DNA of 64,000 bases from Gemmatimonadota bacterium (GTDB lineage: Bacteria; Gemmatimonadota; Gemmatimonadetes; Longimicrobiales; Gaopeijiaceae). Below, one piece after another: positions 9,132 through 16,912 of the stretch (positions are counted from its first letter, which is position 1; the number at the start of each line of letters is the position of its first letter). Location: the NCBI GenBank assembly GCA_029863645.1, contig JAOTVA010000006.1:17848-81847 (forward strand). The letters are read 5' to 3'. Position numbers and translations under genes: made by a program. The notes below the pieces were generated by a model. The model was given only the letters and a program-made list of their open reading frames with translations, was not told where the DNA came from and did no database searches.

Positions 9132-11635
9132 CGCGACGCCGCGCTCGGGTCGGTGATGCGATCGATCTCGGCTCGAACATCGCGGAGATGAATCCGCGTC
9201 ATCGCGTCCGCTGCCCGATCTTCGGCTCCTTCGGCGAGAGGGTATAGCTCCGAGAGCTCCGCCCTGAGCACAGCTCGGATGTCGGACGCCCATGGCCCCT
9301 CCTCCCCGTCCCCGTCGGAAGGATTGAGGCGCCGGTCGACGGCGTCGAGGAACGCTCGTTGCACGTTGCGGCGATAGGCATTCACCTGAACGCTCGGGTC
9401 GTTCAACTCACCCCACACCCCGACGCGAAGGTCGTCCATGAGGTCGGCGAGCGAGTACGCGACGGATGGGCCACTGGCCATCGCTTCGAACTCGATGAGT
9501 CTCTCGAGGCGCGACTGACTGAGCAGTCCATCCAGGACGCGCGCTTGTTGCGTTCTGAATCGGGCGACGACCCCGTCCGGCTCGATTCTCCGCAGGACTT
9601 GGGCGTCGAGAAACATTTGGGGCACATGGAAGGCAGCCTCGCCGAGGTACGTGACGGCCTCCCGTTGGCGCTCGCGTGGCACTGCCTCGAAGCGAGGTCC
9701 GGTGCCATAGCGTTCCTGACTGTACGCACCGCCGACGATGGCGGTCACGTGGCCCATGTACCGACCCCATTGTGCCACAGCTTCGCCGTAGAGCGCTTCC
9801 AACTGGTCATAGCTCTCGCCTGGCTTCTCGGCGACCCTGAGGAGCATTGCCATGACGCGCTCGAGATTGAGCATCCCATAGCTCGTCGACTTCACAGCAT
9901 CTGCGTCGCCGACGGCTTCAGTGAGTGCTTCCAAATCCGAGCCGCGCGCATCAGCCGTCGTGAAACGTAGCCAGGGGTACTTGTCCTGCTCGCGTGCCCA
10001 CGCGTCGAGCGTCGGCCGCTCCTCATCGGGTGTGCCGGCCCCTTGAATCGGAGCGTACCCCCAATGCACGGCGAAGAAGTCGTACGGTCCCACCTTCGGG
10101 ATCAGGTATTCCGGGGGGATGCTGTCTTCGGGTTGGGCAACGTAGTTGAAGCGGGAGTAGTCCATCAGCGTGGCCACGTGGCTTCCACCCATCGCCTGTA
10201 GAAACGGGAGGCTACGCAGAGAATCCGCGGGATACATGGACGAGGCCTTGAAGTTGTGCGGAAACCCGATCGCATGTCCGACCTCGTGCGTAACCACGTA
10301 CTCCACGAGTCTGCCCATGAGCGAGTCGGGTATCGGAAGCTGTTGCGCGCGTGTATCCAGCGGCCCGACCTGAATGAAGTACCAGTTTTTCTGCAGCTCC
10401 ATGATGTTGTGATACATGTTGACTTCGCCCTTCAGGATCTCCCCCGACCGAGGATCCACTACCTGGCCGCCCGTCGCGTTGGCAACCGTGGAAGGCCGCC
10501 AGTAGATCGCGGAGTTGCGCACGTCGAACAGAGAAAAGTCGGGGTCCTCGACCGCTGTTGGAGCGATGCGTCCCTCGATGGCGTTGGAGAAGCCGGCTCC
10601 CTCGAAGACGGGCTGCCAGGCATTGACGCCCTTCACGATCCAGGGCTGAAGCCACTCTGGCGTGGCAGGGTCGATCCAATAGACGATCGGCTTGATCGGA
10701 TCCGAGACTTCTGCGCCGGGATCGAGCTTCTCTAGCCTGTGCCGATGGATCATGCGTACCTGCTCGAGCCGGTTGTCCGGGCGCGTGAAGTCCCATGAAC
10801 GGCTCGAGTTGAAGCCGACGCGCTCGTCATGCCACCGTGGCATCATCGGCTCTTCGGGCAGGCGAGCCATGCTGTACAGCACTGTTTCTGTCTGAGAGAG
10901 CGCCGCGCCGCGTCCACCACCACCGCGTCCACCAGGGGGCGCAGCCCGTCCACTCTGGACGACCCGCACGTTGACGGCCTCGTCGAAGGCCGCCGTATGC
11001 TCCACCCAGCTTCTGTTCGACTGCAGGCCGTCGATGGCGTCGAACTCGGGAATGCTCGACAAGAACAGATCGGAGGCGTCGATCACGGCAGAGCTGTCCG
11101 GTCCGAACACCTCGATGTCGAACGTCGCCAAGATGGGTCCACGCCTGAACCCTCCGACGGCACCCCACACGGCGGCGGTCGTGTCGGCAACGAGGTTGTA
11201 GCTCTTCTGCCGTAGCAGGATGCGATCGTCGTCGCGTTCCCACTGCACGATCACCCGTGGCCCGCCCGGGAAGAACGATGCCGGGTCCTGAAGCGTCGAC
11301 TCGACGGTTCTCTTGATGAGCACCATCTCTCTTCCGAGCTCGCTCACTGGGATCTCGAAGAAGAGGTCGTCATCTACCTCGTGCACGTCGAACAGACCCC
11401 GCTTCGTCACTGCGTCGTCGGTGATGACGTCTGAGTACTCTGGGCCGCCACCTTCTGCCTGCGGCTGGCCGCCGGGCCCCCGGTCGGAGTCGGGTGCACC
11501 GCGCCCCCTGGCGCCGGGGCGCTGCTGGAAGGCCTCGATGGGCGTTGGGGCCGTGGCCGACAGCTCGGCCGGAAGGGTCAGCACGGCCAGAATCAGCGCA
11601 GAGAGGATCAAGATGCCGGGCGGTCTACGAATCAT
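9128..11635 (-). CDS. Secreted zinc metalloprotease of the DUF5117/DUF4953 type (metzincin site)
   Basis: This 835-residue protein has a signal sequence (residues 1-28), then a Gly/Arg/Pro-rich low-complexity stretch (about 38-65), a beta-rich DUF5117-like domain with a second Gly-rich loop (233-245), and the protease core. The zinc site is HEVGHAIGFPH at 450-460, the HExxHxxGxxH form of metzincins, with a plausible Met-turn (ATLMDYSRF, M491). The C-terminal part is helical. Such proteins are abundant in Bacteroidota and Gemmatimonadota and act outside the cytoplasm; substrates are unknown. It leads the leftward operon that continues into the desaturase and lutABC. Confidence 0.88.
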   Translation of the reverse strand: MIRRPPGILILSALILAVLTLPAELSATAPTPIEAFQQRPGARGRGAPDSDRGPGGQPQAEGGGPEYSDVITDDAVTKRGLFDVHEVDDDLFFEIPVSELGREMVLIKRTVESTLQDPASFFPGGPRVIVQWERDDDRILLRQKSYNLVADTTAAVWGAVGGFRRGPILATFDIEVFGPDSSAVIDASDLFLSSIPEFDAIDGLQSNRSWVEHTAAFDEAVNVRVVQSGRAAPPGGRGGGGRGAALSQTETVLYSMARLPEEPMMPRWHDERVGFNSSRSWDFTRPDNRLEQVRMIHRHRLEKLDPGAEVSDPIKPIVYWIDPATPEWLQPWIVKGVNAWQPVFEGAGFSNAIEGRIAPTAVEDPDFSLFDVRNSAIYWRPSTVANATGGQVVDPRSGEILKGEVNMYHNIMELQKNWYFIQVGPLDTRAQQLPIPDSLMGRLVEYVVTHEVGHAIGFPHNFKASSMYPADSLRSLPFLQAMGGSHVATLMDYSRFNYVAQPEDSIPPEYLIPKVGPYDFFAVHWGYAPIQGAGTPDEERPTLDAWAREQDKYPWLRFTTADARGSDLEALTEAVGDADAVKSTSYGMLNLERVMAMLLRVAEKPGESYDQLEALYGEAVAQWGRYMGHVTAIVGGAYSQERYGTGPRFEAVPRERQREAVTYLGEAAFHVPQMFLDAQVLRRIEPDGVVARFRTQQARVLDGLLSQSRLERLIEFEAMASGPSVAYSLADLMDDLRVGVWGELNDPSVQVNAYRRNVQRAFLDAVDRRLNPSDGDGEEGPWASDIRAVLRAELSELYPLAEGAEDRAADAMTRIHLRDVRAEIDRITDPSAASR

Positions 11636-11689
11636 GGATCTCGAGCGGTGGGACGACTTCGGCGCGGAGGGCGGCTTCCGACGGTAGAG

Positions 11690-11724
11690 GGGGGTACCTC
11701 AACGGACAAGTATGAGGTCCTCCC
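11690..11724. promoter_or_regulatory. Inverted repeat in the divergent region upstream of the metzincin operon
   Basis: GGGGGTACCTCA (11690-11701) pairs with TGAGGTCCTCCC (11713-11724): ten Watson-Crick pairs, one wobble and one mismatch around an 11-base loop. It lies 55 bp upstream of the metzincin start and 78 bp before the TipAS remnant. It could be an operator or a 5'-leader hairpin; which one cannot be decided here. Confidence 0.4.
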
Positions 11725-11801
11725 TGTTGGCCGGCCTTGCACCTGACGTAACGTGAGGGCTTGGCGTCTCGCCATAGCTGGAACGAACCATCGAGGCCAC
11801 C

Positions 11802-12088
11802 ATGAACTACGAGAAGTACTACACACCCGAGCAGCTGAAGCAGCTGGAGCAACGACGCCAGGCCATCGGACCGGAACGAATCGCCGCAGTCCAGAACGAG
11901 TGGCAGGAACTCTTCGCTGCCTACACCGAGGCGATGAACGCAGGTCTGGATGAATCGCGGCCTCACTAGGGGCGATGTACCAGTCGGAGGGAGCCGAGAA
12001 CGTGATGCAGGAGCACGGGATGTCCACGGCTCCAGGCCTGAGGGAGTACATGGGGCGGGCGACCGCCGCCCTGGGGGAGTCTAAGTAA
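11802..12088 (+). pseudogene. TipAS-domain protein remnant with an internal frameshifting deletion
   Basis: ATG 11802 opens a 55-codon frame (MNYEKYYTPEQLKQLEQRRQ) that matches the start of the TipAS effector-binding domain and stops at TAG 11967. In the +2 frame, codons from 11954 read IAASLGAMYQSEGAENVMQ and continue through the end of a TipAS domain (APGLREYMGRATAALGESK, stop TAA 12086). TipAS proteins normally have about 25 more residues between these halves. The two halves therefore look like one gene that lost about 75 bp plus reading frame near 11950. No MerR DNA-binding part is present upstream, so it was a stand-alone TipAS protein or is truncated at the 5' side too. Confidence 0.75.
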
Positions 12089-12143
12089 GCGCCCAGTCCG
12101 CCAGCCACTTCGCGTTCTCCGACGCGGATGGCACATTGAGCGC

Positions 12144-12884
12144 GTGATGACGCTCGAGCCATACTCCGAGGTCCTGCTCTTCTCGAGCCTGGCCGCAGCA
12201 ACCGCGGTGCTCGGAATCGCTCCTGAAGCGTTCGGCCGCGCCCCCTCGCGGGCCGCGATCGGATGGGCCAACGCGCTGGCGTGTGGGCTCATGATCGGCG
12301 TCGCATACGTGCTCCTGACAGAGGGACTCTCGGGGGCGTTGATCGCCGGTGGTCTGGGTACGCTCCTGGGTGTCGGCTTCGTGCGGGCCAGCCACGCCGC
12401 GGCGGGAACCGGAGAGCTGGACGTGGATCGCCTGGAGTCTTCGGGTCCTGGGGACGGCTACAAAGCGATCCTCGTGGACGCGCTTCACGCGGCGGACGAA
12501 GGGGTCGCGATCGGAGTCGCGATGGCAGTGTCGATGCCACTGGGCATCGCGATGGCCGCGACCTTGGCCGTCCATAACATCCCTGAGGCGATGGTCCTCA
12601 GCACCGTACTGACGCGCAGAGGACTCAGCGTCCCGCGCGCCGCGGTGGTGACGGTCGCCGTCAACGCGAGCCAGGTCGTGTTGGCGGTTGCTTCGTTCGG
12701 CGTCCTGGGGTTCGTCCCGGGTGCCCTGCCGGTGGTCGCGGGCTTCGCGGTCGGCGCCTTGATGTACCGATCGCTCGTCGAGTTGTTGCCGGAGTCCTAC
12801 CATCAGGCCGGCGAAACGAGCATCGCCGTAGTGACGCTCCTTGCCATGGGTGTGGTCGTGTTTCTGGCGGGGGTGGCGCCATGA
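12144..12884 (+). CDS. ZIP-family metal transporter, first of a tandem pair
   Basis: The 246-residue integral membrane protein has about eight hydrophobic segments. The two metal-site helices carry HAADEGVAIG and HNIPEAMVLS, matching the HxxxEG and HNxPEG signatures of ZIP/ZupT carriers, though the second has Ala where Gly is usual. ZIP proteins bring Zn2+, Fe2+ or Mn2+ into the cytoplasm. A GTG (12144) directly precedes an ATG (12147) and either may start translation. It overlaps the next ZIP gene by 4 bp (ATGA). Confidence 0.85.
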   Translation: MMTLEPYSEVLLFSSLAAATAVLGIAPEAFGRAPSRAAIGWANALACGLMIGVAYVLLTEGLSGALIAGGLGTLLGVGFVRASHAAAGTGELDVDRLESSGPGDGYKAILVDALHAADEGVAIGVAMAVSMPLGIAMAATLAVHNIPEAMVLSTVLTRRGLSVPRAAVVTVAVNASQVVLAVASFGVLGFVPGALPVVAGFAVGALMYRSLVELLPESYHQAGETSIAVVTLLAMGVVVFLAGVAP

Positions 12885-13618
12885 ACGAGGTGCTCCTCGT
12901 CTTTCTCTATGCGCTCTTCACCGCGGTCGCGACGGGCTTCGGTGCGATCCCCTTCGCATTCGTGCGGGAGATATCCGAGCGCGTCACCGCGTACTCCTCA
13001 GCGATCGCAGGCGGGCTCATGCTGGGGGCCAGCTTCGGCCTCGTTGCTGAGGGCACCGTCTACGGCCGTGGCGAAACGCTTATCGGCGCCCTCCTAGGTG
13101 TCGCGTTCATCTTGGTCACTCAACTTCTTCTTCGTGAGTACGACAGTCAGGATCTGGTATTCGGTGCCGCCACCGGTGAAGGGGCGAAGAAGATGCTCCT
13201 CATGGTCATCGTCATGACCGTGCATTCGTTCGCAGAGGGCGTGGCTGTCGGTGTGTCGTTCGGCGGCGGAGTCACGCTCGGGGCAGTCATCACGATTGCC
13301 ATCGCGCTGCACAACGTCCCCGAGGGTGTCGCGATCTCCGCCGTGTTGCGCCCGCAGGGGGTCTCCGTCGCGCGATGCGCGGGGTGGAGCGTCTTCTCTT
13401 CGCTCCCCCAGCCACTCATGGCAGTCCCGGCCTTCCTATTCGTCGAGACGTTTCGGACTGCCCTTCCCTATGGTCTCGGCTTCGCCGCGGGGGCGATGGT
13501 CTTCATGGTGCTCGTCGAGCTGCTCCCTGAGGCGTATGAGCACGGAGATCGGGCGCAGGTCGCGACCGTCGCAACCCTCTCGGCCGTAGGAATGGTGCTC
13601 TTTCAGCAGTGGCTCTGA
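12881..13618 (+). CDS. ZIP-family metal transporter, second of a tandem pair
   Basis: 245 residues, about eight hydrophobic segments, with metal-site helices HSFAEGVAVG and HNVPEGVAIS. The gene starts inside the stop of the first ZIP gene and has the same length and fold, but sequence identity looks modest outside the motifs. Both should be cytoplasmic-membrane divalent-metal carriers. A central loop (residues about 85-105) lacks the His-rich metal-sensing stretch of many ZIPs. It converges on the NIPSNAP gene, with 21 bp between the stops. Confidence 0.87.
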   Translation: MNEVLLVFLYALFTAVATGFGAIPFAFVREISERVTAYSSAIAGGLMLGASFGLVAEGTVYGRGETLIGALLGVAFILVTQLLLREYDSQDLVFGAATGEGAKKMLLMVIVMTVHSFAEGVAVGVSFGGGVTLGAVITIAIALHNVPEGVAISAVLRPQGVSVARCAGWSVFSSLPQPLMAVPAFLFVETFRTALPYGLGFAAGAMVFMVLVELLPEAYEHGDRAQVATVATLSAVGMVLFQQWL

Positions 13619-13639
13619 CCGCCTGACGGTCCGAGCCTC

Positions 13640-14104
13640 CTACATCATGGGCGAGAAATCCGTGGGGTCGAGCCACAAGCGGACGACGCCTGACACAATG
13701 CGACCGTCGCGCTGGGACTCCTCCGACACCTGCTGCCACTCCGGGTCCGCGCCGAAGTCACGCCATGCCTGCTCGCCCGCTTCGCGCGAAGGGTGCGCAA
13801 GTAGGTAGACCAGGGTGTTCTGACGAAGCTCGGGATCTTGAGGGAGCCAGTAGCCGACGTTCGTCATGCCGTGCTTCTCGAAGATCCGCATGGTGTGGTT
13901 GCGAAACCGTGCAAGAAGGTCGTCGAGCTTTCCCTCGGGCGCCGTGTAGGTCCGCAGCTCGAAGACCTGACGCTCCTGCGCCAGCGGCATTGGGCTGGCC
14001 TCTGCACTCGCGACGAGGTCCGGTGCGTCGGCGTTCCCAAGCGCGTACCCTGCGCCAAAGAGAATGGTCATGAGGCCCATCGTGATCAGCCGCTTCGCAG
14101 CCAT
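13640..14104 (-). CDS. NIPSNAP-family protein with N-terminal signal or anchor
   Basis: The start ATG 14104 is chosen for its SD (GGAG, 8 bases upstream). The 154-residue product has a hydrophobic N-terminus (LITMGLMTILFGAGYALG) followed by a NIPSNAP ferredoxin-like domain recognised by FELRTYTAPEGKLDDLLARF near its start. The family occurs in secreted and cytoplasmic forms of unclear function; dimeric alpha/beta-barrel chemistry is possible but no catalytic residue is assigned. It follows the M28 peptidase gene by 81 bp on the same strand. Confidence 0.8.
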   Translation of the reverse strand: MAAKRLITMGLMTILFGAGYALGNADAPDLVASAEASPMPLAQERQVFELRTYTAPEGKLDDLLARFRNHTMRIFEKHGMTNVGYWLPQDPELRQNTLVYLLAHPSREAGEQAWRDFGADPEWQQVSEESQRDGRIVSGVVRLWLDPTDFSPMM

Positions 14105-14185
14105 GGGAGTCGCTCCTTGTAAAGAGGTCCTGCTTCGCATCGCACATTCGGGGGCGTTGCGCGGATCAGCAAGCAGGAGCAGGGC

Positions 14186-16900
14186 TCAGCGCAGAGAATC
14201 GGCTGGCGGCGGGAGGGAGTCGTTCGACGCCGCCGGCGGTTCGGAGGGTTCAGGCGCGGGCGCCGCGGGTGGCGAAGCAATCGCTCCTGGCATGAACGCA
14301 TGCCTGGGATCGACATATGCAGCCACCGAGTAGCTGAACACAGCCCGGTCGCTCATGGCGCTGACATCGGGAGCCAGATCATCTGGACGCTCGAAAGGGG
14401 CTGGTCCGAGGAGTTCACGTGGTCTCAACAAGTGCTCGACGATGTAGAGTCCGATCGGGTCCGTCGCCGCCATGCGCAGCTGTAATACGATGCCTGCACT
14501 GTCGGGTTGGCCGATGTGTTCAGCCCACTCCAGGCGAGCCGGTTCTTCGATGTCCATCCCGTTGATGGAGAGCAGGCGCGTACGACCCGGCGGATCGAGG
14601 CGGAAGCGGATCGACTCGGCTCCCAGAATGGAGCGAACCGAGAGCGATACGTTCCGGACCGGCCCCTCGATGGAGTCGGACAAGATGGTCACCTGGGGAG
14701 GGGGAGCGCTCACCACACGTGCGTCGGTCACGGGCATGGGCCCGGCCGGGTAGCCGAAGTCGGACATGTCACGAGTCCGCGAAAACGACGACCCGGCGCC
14801 CGCCGCGGCCCATTCGATCGCCTCGGCATCCAGGACGGAGTCCGCCCCCGCGTTCGTGACCCAGAACGCGCTGCCGGTACCGTGCTGGTACGCGTAGATG
14901 AGTGTGCTCGGGGCGCGTCGATCGGCACTTGGTTGGGCAGACCGGACGGCCATTCCGAAAAAACCAGCAGCCGCGACCAAGCCCGCTGTGGGCGCCCACC
15001 AAGAGTTTGGGTGGCGGAGTGCGTCCAAGGCGGGAAGACAGAGGTGGAGCGTCAGGGCCATGACGACCGCGAGCGGACCGATCAGCTGGATGGTCATGGC
15101 CAACCAGATCAGCTCCGTGAGCGGGACCAGGAGCGCGAGGACGGGAGTGGCGAGCGCCACGGTCAGGAGCCAACCCACTGCGCCCGACGCTCTCGCGCCG
15201 AGCAGGGCGACGAGTGTGCCGGCGAGGAGCGCTGCCGCGACGGGCCATTGCAGGTTCATGGCGGCGAGTGGAGCAACAAGGCTGAGCCACACCCCGAGCC
15301 CCAGAGGTACCATCACCGCTCCGAGCGACAGTTCCGCTGAAGAGAGCCACCGGCGAGCGATTCCATGGAGTGCCGTCACGATGAACAGCGTGCCGGCCGC
15401 GGCGGTCAGTACCCACCAGCCCTCACTGTGCAGGATCGACCCGGACAGGCTGCCGGCTTCAGGGTAGAACCCGAGAATCCACGTACGAAGCCAAAGTGCG
15501 AAGCCGAACGAGCCCGTCGCGCCAAGAAGCGCGAGCCCGAGGCCGGTCACGACGCCCGACACGCGAGCGCCACGGACCCGTGCGGTGATCAGCGCGAGAA
15601 GGGCGAGTGCGAGAAGAGCGCCTGAAATGGGGACGACCCACGAACCCGGGTACACCACGAGGCCCGCCCCGGGCATCGTGAAGTAGACCACGTCCGGGCC
15701 GTCTACTGTCTGCAGGTCGGCGGCACCCAGATAGCGGAGTCCGGCGAGCGCGCGCAGGCCATGATGCTGAAGCGTGGCCTCGGAGAGGTTGTCGGGTCGG
15801 TCGGTCGATTGGTGGTAGACGTGGGCTCGGTCGATCGCCGCGAAGTTCAGCCCCTGCTTGCCTGCCTCCCGGAATTCGGTGAAGTCGGTGCCGTTCGGCA
15901 TGCGCCGATAGACCTCGGACGACATCGAGTTTGCGAACGGGCGCGTGTCGAACTCCTTCAGTGCGCGCACGATCCAACCGTTCTGCTCGTTCGTCTCGAA
16001 CATGATAGAGGGCCCGCCGGCGCCCCTCATCTCGAACGAGAGCACCACCGAGACGTCGTCGATCCACGGATGCTGATCGACGAAGGCCTGCGCACCACAG
16101 AGGCATGGCTCTTCGGCGTCACTAAAGAGGACGATCAGGTCATTGCTCAGCGGGGGCCCCGCCCGGAGCGCCCTGATCGCCTCGAGGATCGTGACCAGTC
16201 CGGAGCCGTCGTCCGCGGCTCCCGGCGAAAGCTCCCGGCTGTCGTAGTGCGCCGTGATGAGCACGGCGCCCGTCGAGGCGGTGCCCGGAATGCGGGCCAG
16301 AATGTTTCGCACGGTGACGGCGCGAGCGGAATCGGTCGTCTGCGCCATGGCCGAGGCGACCTGGACCTCGGGATCCATACCGAGGGCGCGGAGTCTATCC
16401 ATGAGGAGCTCGCGGACCCGTGCGTGCTCTGGAGATCCTGTCGGATGCGGCTGCCGCGCGATCTCGATGAGCGTCGCCATAGCGCGGGCGGACGAGAACT
16501 GCGTGTCCGGAGCGTTGGCCGGTACCGGCCGGGGGATCCCGGTCCTGGTGCTTGCCACCACCGCCAGTCCGATCAGGATCGCCAGCGTGACCGGTCCCCT
16601 CCAGCGACTCCGCGGTCCTTCCGATACCCTCCGCGGAGGAGGCGTCCCCGCGGTTCCCGCGCCCTTTGGCTCTTCCTTGGCCGCAGCCGCGCCCCGGGCC
16701 GTACGCCGCGCCCGCCAACCCATGCCCGGCTTCTTCTGGGTTTTCGCGTCGGATGGCGCGTCCCCAAGGAGCGCCAATAGCTCCTGGGCGCTGAGCTCCG
16801 GACCGTCGGCGGGAGCGTCCTCCTCGAGCGCCTTGCGGTCTTCGTCGGTGATGCCGAGCTCCTCGTCGGAGGGCAGCTCGGGAAGCCGAAAATCGCTCAT
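14186..16900 (-). CDS. Membrane-bound M28 aminopeptidase with polytopic C-terminal domain
   Basis: This 904-residue protein has an acidic, then basic/proline-rich cytoplasmic N-terminus (1-100), one membrane helix (about 101-118), and an M28 zinc-aminopeptidase domain (about 130-390). Expected metal ligands are visible: H218 (AHYDS), D230 (GAADDGSG), E263-E264 (SDAEE) and H363 (VYHQSTD). About eight or nine further membrane helices follow (about 420-670), then a periplasmic beta-rich domain to the end. The layout recalls ER metallopeptidase 1 (ERMP1)-type proteins. It starts 12 bp after the AraC-PBP4 fusion stop, so the two are probably co-transcribed. Confidence 0.87.
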   Translation of the reverse strand: MSDFRLPELPSDEELGITDEDRKALEEDAPADGPELSAQELLALLGDAPSDAKTQKKPGMGWRARRTARGAAAAKEEPKGAGTAGTPPPRRVSEGPRSRWRGPVTLAILIGLAVVASTRTGIPRPVPANAPDTQFSSARAMATLIEIARQPHPTGSPEHARVRELLMDRLRALGMDPEVQVASAMAQTTDSARAVTVRNILARIPGTASTGAVLITAHYDSRELSPGAADDGSGLVTILEAIRALRAGPPLSNDLIVLFSDAEEPCLCGAQAFVDQHPWIDDVSVVLSFEMRGAGGPSIMFETNEQNGWIVRALKEFDTRPFANSMSSEVYRRMPNGTDFTEFREAGKQGLNFAAIDRAHVYHQSTDRPDNLSEATLQHHGLRALAGLRYLGAADLQTVDGPDVVYFTMPGAGLVVYPGSWVVPISGALLALALLALITARVRGARVSGVVTGLGLALLGATGSFGFALWLRTWILGFYPEAGSLSGSILHSEGWWVLTAAAGTLFIVTALHGIARRWLSSAELSLGAVMVPLGLGVWLSLVAPLAAMNLQWPVAAALLAGTLVALLGARASGAVGWLLTVALATPVLALLVPLTELIWLAMTIQLIGPLAVVMALTLHLCLPALDALRHPNSWWAPTAGLVAAAGFFGMAVRSAQPSADRRAPSTLIYAYQHGTGSAFWVTNAGADSVLDAEAIEWAAAGAGSSFSRTRDMSDFGYPAGPMPVTDARVVSAPPPQVTILSDSIEGPVRNVSLSVRSILGAESIRFRLDPPGRTRLLSINGMDIEEPARLEWAEHIGQPDSAGIVLQLRMAATDPIGLYIVEHLLRPRELLGPAPFERPDDLAPDVSAMSDRAVFSYSVAAYVDPRHAFMPGAIASPPAAPAPEPSEPPAASNDSLPPPADSLR

Positions 16901-16912
16901 GGAGTGCCGCGC

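Noticed and set aside
11802..12088. Two separate small genes
   Set aside because: The fragments are the two ends of one TipAS domain in correct order; a single broken gene explains both.
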